NCBI RefSeq assembly: GCF_009727055.1
Contig: NC_052356.1
Coordinates: 6,051,629 to 6,115,628, forward strand
DNA from: Benincasa hispida
Taxonomy: Eukaryota > Streptophyta > Magnoliopsida > Cucurbitales > Cucurbitaceae
DNA length: 64,000 nucleotides
Direction: 5' to 3'
Positions within the stretch are counted from its first letter, which is position 1, and each line of letters opens with the position of its first letter. The notes beneath the pieces were generated by a model. It had not been told where the DNA came from. It was given only the letters and a program-made list of their open reading frames with translations, and did no database searches. The position numbers and the translations under genes are program-made. Positions 44,568 through 55,089 of this stretch are shown piece by piece.

Positions 44568-46380
44568 TGTAATATTTAAAAATTTATATCTCTTTATGAA
44601 CAATGAATGAATGAATCAAGCTCTATGCGCTCAAGTTGCTTTACGATAAAGATATTCCAATACTACGTTCTAAATGTATGCGATGATAATGATATGCGTT
44701 CGTAGTATGCAATGATGTAGTGCATGTCACAAGTTTTCTTATGTTGGAACCAAGTATAATTCCAACGCAAGTTTCTCAGATTGACCTGAGGTCGAACACG
44801 GGGATTGTTGTTGTTTAGATGCGATACTAATGTGGTAAATTCGACCGGTTTAACATAAAGAATAAAGAATTGGTTTGACAGAAATGTAAATTTCGATGAA
44901 AAGTAAATTGCATTGTAAATAAAATGCATTAAAGTAAATTGTGGTAATAAAATAAATGTCTAAACTATTAATGATACAGGGTGAGGACTGGCTGTGAAGT
45001 TGTGCAAGATAATCTAGTGAATGCGGTGGCAAATCTTGTGAATGAATCAGAAAGAGAATGGGTTGAGGGAAAGGACATCGCAAGTTTGTCAATCTTGTTG
45101 AGGACACAACTAAGGTTCTGCTTTCCCTTGGCTTACACCTTTTAGTGATCGGCCGCGTTCCCATATGTCTATGGTGAAACAGGGATGAGCGTAATGAACG
45201 TAAGGTTGTTTCCATCTCTGGAAATACTTCTCGCTTTAGTTAACACATTCTTCTAATCTCCTCTCGATAGGTGGAATAACATCTTCACTTCTGCTCTCAC
45301 AAGTGAAGATGCCGTCGAGCATGCTTTAGCTAAACTCAACCGATTTCCTTAACAAGGATTAACTCACTCGCTTAATCCTTCCCCTTTACCCAGGGGATTA
45401 GTGACACATGATGGAGAAAATGGATGATGAATGTGTGGAAAAGGACAGAGAGATGATAATGATTATGATAATGATATTAAATTGTAGAGATTAGCATTTG
45501 ATACAAATCATGAATGAAAGATTAAAGAAAGATGACACAGTAGATGAATGAAAGAATAGAAACAAATACGAAAAGAGTGTCAATGTCTTGACACAGATCC
45601 CAATCGGAGACGTTGTACTTTCCGGCGTGTGGATGAGATGAAGTGGAAAGCTTCCCTCTCAGGCTTGCTTTCCTAGTAGAAGTGACCTCTTGCACAGAGC
45701 TTCTTCTTCGGGAATGGAAAGAATTTCTTGCTCGGAGACTTACCTTTCAGTCTTGTCTCATCGTTCTCCTGGATTTTCTTGTATTGTCTCTTCAGACTAG
45801 CCTGCTTAACAATGAATTTGAGGAAGCTGTTATAGACCTTGGCTCTCTGTATTGGTGTCCCACTTTATAAATTTGATAATTTTTGCCATGGCATAGTGGA
45901 AATGTCCGTTCTGCTCTACAATCAATTTGTCAGAATGTACAATAGAAAAGCTGTACACGTCAGAAGTCCATGCAAATGCGTTGCTCTTCACATCTTCAAT
46001 CGATCGCTGCATGCGGTGTAGTTGTTTTGAATTACCGCATGCGGTGGAAATGCGTTGATCGCTTGAATCCATGATCGATCGTTTCATGTGCTGCAATTGC
46101 GTTGATCTTTTTGTTCTTGATCGATTGCCATATGCTGTGTGGATCCATTGTTCATTTTTTGTCCTCGAGCAATTAACGCATACGGTGACCTATTTCCTGC
46201 AAGACAAAGACTTGGACATTCTATTTCGCCATCTCAATGGGGTTAATAGGTGTATTCATGACACTTTACAATTTTCTTATTTCTTAGCCAATTTCTATAT
46301 TGTCAATGCAATTTTTCCTTCTTTTTACTGCATAATCTAAAGAAAACGATATAAATAACTTGTATTTCTACAAGTTATCA
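44568..46380 (-). mobile_element. Gypsy family B 5' LTR (1.8 kb)
   Basis: The LTR starts TGATAACTTGTAGAAATAC on the minus strand at 46380 and ends in TACA at 44568, next to the primer-binding site. Its first bases contain a short palindrome (ACTTGTAGAAATACAAGT). It aligns with the solo LTR at 55457-56924 along its length, for instance CATCTCTGGAAATACTTCTC here and TATCTCTAGAAATACTTCTT there. The 45960-46190 part has repeated GATCGATCG, GCATGCGGT and GCGTTGATC phrases. No protein is encoded. Confidence 0.8.
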
Positions 46381-48205
46381 TTTACCTAATGCATCACAAG
46401 TCTGAAACACTTGAAAAGTTTAAGGAGTATAAGCCAGAGGTTGAGAACCTATTAGGTAAAACAATTAAAACACGTTGATCAGATCGAGGTGAAGACTGTA
46501 TGACTTAAGATTCCGAAACTATTTGACAGAACATGGAATCCAATCCTAGCTTACTGCACCTGGTACACCCTAGCAGAATGGTGTATCGAAAAGGAGAAAT
46601 AGAATCCTGTTAGACATGGTTTGTTCAATGACGAGCTCTGCTCAGTTGCCTAATTCATTTTAGTGATATATAGTAGAGACTGCAGTATACATTTTGAACA
46701 TGATTCCTTCAAAAAGTGTTTCTGAAACACCTTATGAGTTATGGAAAGGGCGTAAAGGTAGTTTACATCACTTCAAGATTTGGGGATGCCCGACGCATGT
46801 GTTAGTGCAAAACCCAAAAAAGTTGGAACATCGTTAAAATTATGCCTATTTGTAGGATACCTCATAGAGACGAAAGGTGGTCAGTTTTATGGTCCTCAAG
46901 ATAACAAAGTGTTTGTATCGAAAAATACTACATTCTTAGAGGAAGACCACATGAGAGATCATCAACCTCACAGTAAACTAGTATTGAATGAAATTTTCAA
47001 AGACGCTATAAATAAATCAACAAGAGTTGTTGATCAGGTAGGTCCTTCAACAAGAGTTGTTAATGGAACTGGTCAGTCACATCCTTCTCAAGAGTTGAGA
47101 GTGCCTAGATGTAGTGGGACGGTTGTTCAACAGTCAGACTGGTACATGGATTTAACAGAAACTCATGTCGTCATACCTAATGATGGCATTGAGGATCCAT
47201 TGACCTATAATCAGGCAATGAATGAAATAGATAGAGAGCAGTGGATCAAAGCCATGGATCTCGACATGGAGTCTATGTACTTCAATTTCGTCTGAGAACC
47301 TGTAGATCAGCCAAATGGCGTAAAACCTATTGGTTGTAAATGGATCTACAAGAGGAAACGAGACTAAGCAGGTAAGGTACAGACCTTTAAAGCTCGATTG
47401 GTGGTGAAAGATTATACCTAAAGAGTGGGGGTAGACTGTGAAGAAACATTCTCTCCTATTGCCATGCTAAAGTCGACTAGAATACTCTTGTCTATAACCA
47501 CTTTTTATTATTATGAGAATTGGAAAGTAGATGTCAGGACAACCATTTTGAATGGAAATCTTGAAGAGACTATCTATATGGCTCAACCAGAGGGGTTCAT
47601 TAAATAGGGTCAAAAGTAAAATGTTTGTAAGCTAAAACGATTCATGGGTTAAAACAAGCGTCAAGATCCTATAATATAAGATTTGACAATGCAATCAAAT
47701 CTTATAGCTTTGAACAAAATGTTAACGAAACTTGTGTACACAAGAAGATTGTCAACAAAACTGTAGCATTCTTAGTGTTGTATGTTGATGACATCCTACT
47801 CATTGGGAATGATGTAGGATACCTGTCTGACGTTAAGCTATGGCTAGCAACGCAATTCCAAATGAAAGATTTAGGAGAGGCTTAGTATATTCTAGGAATC
47901 CAAATTGTTCGGAACTGCAAGAACAAAACGTTAGCCTTGTCTCAAACATCTTATATAGACAAGTTGTTGTCTAGATATAAGATGCAAAATTCCAAGAGGA
48001 GCTTTCAGGCATGGAATTCATCTGTCAAAGGAACAGTACCCTAAGACACCTTAAGAAGTTGAGGACATGAAACTTATTCCCTATGCATCAACAGTTGGTA
48101 GTCTGGTGTATGCTATATTGTGTACATGACCTGACATATGCTATGCAGTAGGATTCATCGGTAGGTTTAGTCCAATTAGAATATGATCATTGGGCTGGCG
48201 TTAAA
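46381..48205 (+). pseudogene. Copia integrase and reverse transcriptase (main element)
   Basis: Integrase resumes after the gypsy insertion with HHKSETLEKFKEYKPEVENL and continues through NPKKVGTSLKLCLFVGYLIE, a VFVSKNTTFLEED block and a linker containing QELRVPRCSGTVV. The reverse transcriptase follows: DPLTYNQAMNEIDREQWIKA, KPIGCKWIYKRKR, VDCEETFSPIAMLKSTRILL, NGNLEETIYMAQPEGFI, then FLVLYVDDILLIGNDVG with the catalytic YVDD at 47781-47792. Several stops and frameshifts interrupt it (for example near 47293 and 47605). It is cut at 48205 by a solo LTR and continues at 50210. Confidence 0.9.
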
Positions 48206-50209
48206 TGATGGAACGAACACATGCGCAACGGAAGGAAAAACAGATCTAAAGTACTCTAATTAGGCTAATTTGAAAGAATAAACATGCAAGCAAACAAACT
48301 ACAAAGGAAATACAATCTTTATAGACTCAAGTCTTTTCCTAATCATCTTCAATCTCCTCATAAACTGTTCGTAGACCACCACGAGAGTCTTTCCGACTAT
48401 TCTTCGGCCTTAGAAAGGTATGGTGGGATCCAGTTAGTGATTAATTTGGAGGAAAATGTGAAGTATTTAAGAGAAAATAAGGGTTGAGATTATCAAATAA
48501 TATCATAAAATTCCACTTTCTTTTTAAAGGTCATTTCATGCAAAACATACAATTTTGAGTTTGATGAGAATTTGACACTTAAACATCCACTAACTCAATG
48601 TGGGATTAGTGGGGCAAGTGTATTTAAATGAAGACAACACTTAGCAATGCAAAGTTGGAATTTCCCACTCACAATTGTTGGATCTTTATACTAACTTGGT
48701 CAAAGGTCAAAGTTTGACTATCAAAGTCCAAAGTCAACAAATTTGACTTTTTGACTTTCAAAGTCAAAAGTCAACATTTTGACTTTTGATGCCATTTTGA
48801 CTTAGTAAACTAATTTGACTTATATTGCAATTTTGACCAATTCCATTTAATTTCAAAATTTATTCAAATAATTAATATTAAAATTAAATTAATATTAAAT
48901 AATAATTAAACAATTTATGAATTAATTTAATATTGAATCCAACATTAATCCCAATTAATTGAATCCCTATTCATAATCTTGATATTTAAATCTTATTTAA
49001 ATATCTCATAGTTTCTCTCAGTTTATGTTTAATTCACAATTAAATATTAGGTTAAATATATTGTATTATATTTAACGTTTTGCTCTAAAAATCAAATTTG
49101 AACAGTTCAAATTCGTTCGTATCACTATTCTAAAGTTTAGTTTGATATGAGCTAGTAGGGGGACCTCATGAACCTACAGATCATAGTCTCCAACGATCGA
49201 GATTAACCAGCTAAACTATTTAACCTAATTAACCATCATTCGTTAACTACCGGGTCACTCCACTAAAGCCCAGTAGTTGCACTCCCCTCACGTAGTAATA
49301 TATTATGTCCACTCGATATAACCATGATTAGTAATGTTAACCTTTCACAGGTTATTCGTAATAACAGTTGGGTCAAAAGCTATTTTACCCCAAGATTACA
49401 TCTTGCTCCTTAAGTCCCACTGATCCTCTAATGAACAATTGGTTTGTGATCTAATCACTAAACGGAGTCTCTCTTGAGCCAATGAGAGGTGGGGCCCCTT
49501 TTCAAGACTCGGTGTTAGCAGTTAAGGGAACAACTTCTCTACTATCTTTAAAAGCGGGTAGGAGTGAATTCCGTCTTGTATCCTATGTTCCTAGCTATCT
49601 ACCCAATCTTACCCCTGCAATGGAAGGCTTATTGAGACGACGCTGTTGAGCCAACCCTTACCCATGCAAATCCAAGGACAATCTCGAATAAACAGAAGTT
49701 CATAGTTAGCTTAGGATTAAGCAAGTTATCTAGGTCATCGCTTTGAAATAGTTAGTCTTAAACAGTAAACAACATTATAAATTAAGAGTGACTTATTTCT
49801 TGGTTCGATCTTATGTAAACTCATTGCATAGGATGCCCCCGCTCCTCATGTCAATACACGAACGAATCAGAATCACTTCGTTTGTAGCACTTTACAATAA
49901 ATTGTAACAACTACAGAGTGGGCCCCGATAGTGGTACCAGAATAAGGTACTCAGCCTTATTCGTATACTATAGACCATTTTGGCTATTTATTAAACTTGA
50001 TCCACTTTTATGTCTTCACATAAAGTTCAAATATTCATATAATAGTCATAAATCTTTAGTTTATTGGATTTAGGTTCTTTCTAAAACAAAATGAGCAATT
50101 CATACGTTCAATAACAACTTTATTGAATAAAACCTTAATAACATCTTTATTGATAACATAATATGTTTATTGTTTACAAACCACGAGTTTTAGAACATAA
50201 AACCCAACA
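48206..50209 (-). mobile_element. Copia solo LTR (2.0 kb) with perfect 5-bp target duplication
   Basis: TTAAA at 48201-48205 and 50210-50214 flanks a unit that begins TGATGGAACG and ends ACCCAACA on the plus strand. Reversed, it starts TGTTGGGTTTTATGTTC, the head of the long copia LTR family. Reverse transcriptase coding (HWAGVK then KNILKYLKRTMDYML) joins cleanly if the LTR and one TTAAA are removed. No primer-binding site, internal sequence or second LTR remains, so it is a solo LTR formed by LTR-LTR recombination. Confidence 0.92.
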
Positions 50210-50421
50210 TTAAAAATATCCTAAAGTATCTTAAGAGAACGATGGACTATATGCTCGTGTATGGCACTAAGAATCTGATCCTTATAGGAAACACTGACTC
50301 AGATTTTCAGATCAATATAGATTCTAGGAAATCAACTTTGGGATCAGTGTTCACTCTAAATGGAGGAGATATAGTTTGGAGGAGTATATAGCAAAGGAGT
50401 ATTGTTGACTCCACCATGGAA
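50210..50421 (+). pseudogene. Copia reverse transcriptase tail and RNase H start (main element)
   Basis: The frame continues KNILKYLKRTMDYMLVYGTK, then NLILIGNTDSDFQINIDSRK and STLGSVFTLNGGDIVWRSI, a stop, and IVDSTMEAE. The first RNase H aspartate block (TDSDF) and the glutamate block (MEAE) are recognisable. The sequence diverges after MEAE, where the gypsy family A element takes over, so the 3' part of the copia element is lost. Confidence 0.85.
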
Positions 50422-51853
50422 GCTGAAAAGAATCTAAAAAGTGCTTTTATTACCTTTAAATTTAGAGCTGCTATTGCTAGTTTTTGTTTGGTTTGATGTG
50501 GTTTATTGAATGATTTCAGGAAACCAAGCATAAGGAGCAGTTTGTGCGAAAAATATAAAAAAAACCCAAGGCAAAACTCCAATTTTGAGTAATTACGGGT
50601 GAACTATGGAAGTCGTAAGAAATCAAGGACCAAAGATCAAGAAAAGAGGCAAATTTGGAAAGCAATTCGGAGTAGCCAGCGTTGGCCGAGCGTTGCAACG
50701 CTTCTCCTTGACGCTGCAGACCCGAGACCAATTGGAAACAGGGAAGCGTCGCAATGCTACTTATAGTGTTGCGACGCTTCAAACTTTATGCGCGGCTGGC
50801 ATGATGCCAGCATTGCAAAGCTGGTTTGTAGCGTTGCAACATTGCGAGCGTATTATAGATAGAACGTTGCACCGCCAAGTCAAAAAAAGGGAGAAAAAGA
50901 GGAGGTAGAGCCGACTTTGGGTGATTTTAGTCCGTACAAGAGCCAAAGTAGAGCAATTCTAATAGCTTTTGGTGAAATACTCAAGATTTCAATTGAGAGT
51001 TGATCCGAGATCATCTCTGGGCCGATCGTGATGAGAAGATTGATCGTGATTGTGTTGTTTTGTTGAAGAACAACACGAGATTCATGGCGAGAGTCAAAGA
51101 GATCGTGATTGGGATTTAGACCTATTGAGGGAAGATCGTTCTTCTACGTTTAATTTACTTTTTGCTTTAATGATTGATTATTTATGGAATATTGTTAACA
51201 GAATCATGTGTGGCTAAACTCTTTTATTCTAGGGTGTTTGTGGATTTTAGGGGATGTTACTTTGAATATTGAATTTAAAGTTGAATTATTTTGCATGGAT
51301 TTCTAAATTATTTTTGTTGAATGCTTTTGATAACTAGCCATTAATTTAATGAACCTAAGTTAATTAGATTTCTCGAGAGAGAGTTTAATTTGCTGGACCC
51401 AATAATTTATATTGTTATTCAAAATTGCATGAGAATGAATTTAGAATAATAAGGGGTGAGATTGAAAGATCTTAATGTCGTAACTATTCAAGCGATAGAA
51501 GAGATTCGGATCGATGGGTAGTTATTAGGAGAGTTTGAGCTGGAGAGAGGATTTTCTGATTTTAGAACTTCTAGCCTCAATCTATCAATTTCAATCAATT
51601 ACATGTCATATTCACTATATTTCCTAAATGAAACAACACTCTGGAATTGTTTTGCTCTAGATTTGTTCTTGTGTGTGATTGAGTTTTCGTTAGTCATAGT
51701 TATAGATAAAATTCATCTTTTGGGTTGCCTGAATAAAATTGACAAAGAATTGTGATAGCTAAGTTTAGGAAAATTTTGCTCACACTGGTCCCTGAGGATG
51801 ATACCCTATTTGGGATTTATTACTTCAATTGCGTATGCTTGCGCACCATATCA
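50422..51853 (+). mobile_element. Ty3/gypsy LTR (family A, copy 2)
   Basis: The right end CA at 51852-51853 is followed by AGTTTTTGACGTCATTGCTA, a degraded family A primer-binding site. The LTR carries GC-richer repeats of GTTGCGACGCT/GCGTTGCAACG type (50690-50860) and the late phrase GTCCCTGAGGATGATACCC. The left end is uncertain (somewhere between 50422 and about 50500). It shares its order of landmarks with the copies at 25267 and 55090. Confidence 0.65.
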
Positions 51854-51989
51854 AGTTTTTGACGTCATTGCTAGGGAGTTACAAGAAATTTTTTTCCCAA
51901 ACTTAATATTGCTAAAAACTGAGTTAATCTTAATTTGGGTTTTTTTTGTTTTTGTTTTATTTTGTAGCTTCAGTAGACTTAACTTCGAT

Positions 51990-52361
51990 GCCATGGGAGA
52001 TCAAGGGGAAGCTGATAGAGCCATTAGAGAGTATTTCCAACTAGCCATCCCTACGACCCAGACGAGCATTGTAGAGGCCCCAGTTAACACTAATAATTTT
52101 GAATTGAAACATGGTTTAATTCAAATGACACGGGACCTTGCATTCAGAGGAACTCCACATGAAGACTCGGACAAGCATATCTGCTCTTTCCTAGAAATTA
52201 GCGGAACGATAAAAATAAATGGAGTCCCTTCTGATACCATTAGACTGAGATTGTTCCCTTTTTCTGTGCAAGACAAGGCGAAAGATTGGTTGGAGTCACT
52301 TGCAATGGGAAGATTGGTTGGAATCACTTGCAATGGGAAGCATAACCACATGGGATGATTT
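51990..52361 (+). pseudogene. Gypsy family A gag (copy 2), frameshifted and truncated
   Basis: From ATG 51991 the peptide reads MGDQGEADRAIREYFQLAIP, then NNFELKHGLIQMTRDLAFRG, HEDSDKHICSFLEISGTIKI and NGVPSDTIRLRLFPFSVQDK AKDWLESL, the retrotransposon gag core. A 28-bp tandem duplication (52283-52310 and 52311-52338) shifts the frame, so the usual SITTWDDLE is read out of frame. The gag ends at about 52361 where copia LTR debris begins. Confidence 0.85.
52283..52338 (+). repeat. 28-bp tandem duplication within gag
   Basis: AGATTGGTTGGAGTCACTTG begins the first copy and AGATTGGTTGGAATCACTTG the second, with one difference over 28 bp. Since 28 is not a multiple of three it causes the gag frameshift. 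Confidence 0.92.
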
Positions 52362-53598
52362 GGAACATAAACCAATTGTTTAGTAGAAGATCAGTGGGAC
52401 TTAAGGAGCAAGATGTAATTACAGGGGTAAAATGATAATTTTAACCCATCTGTAATTATGAACAGTCTATGAAAGATCGACTTACTAATCATGGTTAAAT
52501 CAAGTTGATAGAAAAATATCTACAGTGAGGAGAGTGCAACTATTGGGCTTTAGTAGAGTATCTTGGTAGTTAATGAATGTTGGTTAATTAGGTTAAAGAG
52601 TTTAACCGATTAAACTCAGATCGTTGGAGCTCATGATTTGTAGGTCTATTAGCTCTCCTACAAGTTTATATCGGACTAAACCTTAAGATGGTGTGATGAG
52701 AGAATTTGAAACATTCAAATTCGATTTAGGGATTTATACTTAATTATATTTGATATAATTAATGCAATTATACAATTCAATTGAAGAATCAAACGAAATT
52801 GGAAAATTGTAATGATTTAAATTTGATTTAAATATTGTACATATGAATGAGATTCGCATTCGGGATTGGTGTTTTATTAATTCAATATTTGATATCAAAT
52901 TAATTTTACTAATTAAATTATTTAAAATTAATTTTAAAATAGGTCTTAAAAGAAATTATTTTATTTAAAATTAATTACTTAATTTAATTTGACTTAAAAT
53001 TGAATTTTCTTTTATAAATTGAATTTTGAAATTCAATTTAAAGATGGTGGAAAAATTCCAAGCTTTCCACTCACATAAACACCTATTTTTCCACTTTAAT
53101 TTCAAGTGATTTGGTGTCAACATTTCATGCAATTTGATTGCAAATATATCTACAGTGAAGAGAGTTCAACTATGAGCTATAGTGAAGTGACCCATTAGTT
53201 AATGAATGAGGGTTAGATCGGTCTAAAGAGTTTAGCCGATTAATCTCGGATCGTTGGAGCCTATGATCTGTAGGTTCGCGAGGTCCCCCTACTAGCTCGT
53301 AAATGGATAAACTTTAGCTAGCCTTGCAAGATGGAATTCACTCCTACCCGATTTAGGGTTAGCAGATAGGTTGTTCTCTTAAGTACTGATTCTAGGTCTT
53401 GAACAATTGGGGCTCCGCCTTCTCATGATAGAGAAAGGATTTGATTCATAGGGATTATGAATCAAAATTTTTCATTAGAGGGTCAGTGGGAACTTAAGGA
53501 ACAAGATGTATTTACAAGAGTAAAACGGTTATCTTGACCCAGTTGTGATTACGAACAACTTGTGAAGGATCGACTTACTGGTTATGGTTATATTAAGT
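52362..53598 (+). mobile_element. Permuted copia LTR pieces, plus strand
   Basis: Three blocks of the long copia LTR follow each other out of order: 52362-53141 (LTR middle to tail), 53143-53329 (middle, beginning ATATCTACAGTGAAGAGAG), then 53330-53598 (the block that normally precedes it, beginning with GATGGAATTCACTCCTACCC). Comparison with 39590-40500 gives the normal order. No coding content. Confidence 0.7.
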
Positions 53599-54120
53599 GG
53601 ACATAATAACTCTTGTAACAACTACAGAGTGGGTCGCATCCAATAGTGTTACCAGGATGAGATACCCAATTTCATCCCTATACTTATTAGACCATTTAGG
53701 CTATATACTGTTAACTTGATCATATTTATGTCACTACATAAAGTTACATTATTCAGACTATAGCCATGGATATGTTTTTGGATTTTCATAATAAGATGCA
53801 AAATCAACAATTTATTATTATTGATAAATAGAATGTTTAACACGAACTGCAAATTCTAGGACATTCCCAACACAACCTTTGTACAACTTCAAATTGATCC
53901 AATCCCTTGCACGAATTTGATCATGAAAACTTCATGGACCATCGCTAGAATTTTCTCCGCTATTCTCCAGTCTTAGAACAGATTGTGGGATCCAATTTGT
54001 GGTGAGATTGAAGGGAATTTTGAGCTAGAGAGAATTTTGATGTGTATAACTTGGGGAGAACAATTCTTCTTCCAAAAATAAAATTGCATGAACCTTTTTT
54101 TCCAGCCATATAAGTTTCTA
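53599..54120 (-). mobile_element. Copia LTR pieces, minus strand
   Basis: 53599-53873 is an LTR head on the minus strand, ending on the plus strand with GGACATTCCCAACAC. 53874-54120 is a minus-strand LTR tail matching 40556-40740 reversed (for example GATCCAATCCCTTGCACGAA). Head and tail are juxtaposed in the opposite order from an intact LTR, so this is a rearranged remnant or an LTR-LTR junction. Confidence 0.65.
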
Positions 54121-54179
54121 TAACAAAAATAGCCGAAATGTACGAAGTTGATAAGGTAAACTTTATTAAAGCTCAATTG

Positions 54180-55075
54180 ACTTCAGTTTCTAACACTTAT
54201 GCTCAATTGACTACAGATGGTCAAGTATCTTCAGATCTACAATCCGTTGCTTCCCTAGCAGCTAAGGTAGTTAAGACTGCAAATCAACAAGCATAGGAAC
54301 AACATGATGTTGAGATAGCAAACTTTGTGCATAGGAATGAAGGCATTATCGAGGCCATTAACAACAGCTCCCAACTCATGATCATCTAGGTTTGAGGAAC
54401 AATGAGAACTTTTCTTATGCTAATAATAGAAATGTTTTGTAGGCACCCCCCAGTTTTTTTTGGTGCAGTCCCATCAAACACAAAAATGAAATCATCTTTG
54501 GAGGAGTTTTTGGTTAAATTTGTTAAATAATCTAGAGGGAGGACTTATGCTTAAGAGAATACAATGTAGAGTCATGGTAAGGCAATTCATATTATAGAGG
54601 TATAACTCAATCTAATTGCTACTTCCCTTCATACTATGCAAAAAGTTAATTTTCGAAGTTATCCGGAAGAGAATCTAAAAGAGGAATGCAAGGCAATAAC
54701 CTTTAGGAGTGGTATGAAGCTTGAAAAAATCATCGAAACTAAGAAGAATGAGCCAACAATAGTGAGCTACCATTGACCCTGAACCAATAATTGAAGAAAT
54801 TAGTGAAAAGGTGCAAGTTATCCCAAAGGAAATGGTTGAAAAAAAATTAGTGAGTACTTATAACTCTTTACCTTTTGTCTCTAAACCTTACCTTATCCTC
54901 AAAGATTTCAGAAGAAGGTAGATTCATAGTTCTCTAAATATCTAAAATTTTTCAAGAAATTGCATATTAACATTCCTTTTGCAGAGGGATTAGAGCAAAT
55001 TCTAAACTATGTGAAATTCATGAAAGATGTATTGTCTAGAAAGAAGTTTGGCTAATATGAGATGGTGAGCTTAAC
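54180..55075 (+). pseudogene. Gypsy gag C-terminus to protease linker, degenerate
   Basis: Stops are frequent, but the region preceding protease in Athila-like elements is recognisable: QRFQKK-like sequence near 54900, then FSKYLKFFKKLHINIPFAEG, LEQILNYVKFMKDVLSRKKF and EMVSLTE (about 54925-55070). Earlier there is QVISKEMVE-like sequence with an ITFRSGMKLEK block near 54690-54730. It probably belongs to family A copy 2, separated from its gag by the copia LTR debris. No aspartic protease motif follows because another LTR starts near 55090. Confidence 0.65.
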
Positions 55076-55089
55076 TGAGCTTAATTGGC

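Larger units (their letters stand above)
43757..46380 (-). mobile_element. Ty3/gypsy element (family B), minus strand, lacking its 3' half
   Basis: TTTAC flanks the insertion on both sides (43752-43756 and 46381-46385), a perfect 5-bp target duplication inside the copia integrase. Reading leftward on the minus strand there is a 5' LTR (46380-44568), a primer-binding site, a leader, and part of gag. Gag then meets the copia flank directly at 43757, with no pol and no 3' LTR apart from at most a few terminal bases. The Tn5 adapter junction at 44126-44163 lies in this element, so its structure as assembled is suspect. Confidence 0.75.

Noticed and set aside
45643..46340. Short open frames on both strands
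   Set aside because: They are inside the gypsy family B LTR, which is non-coding; no domain is present.
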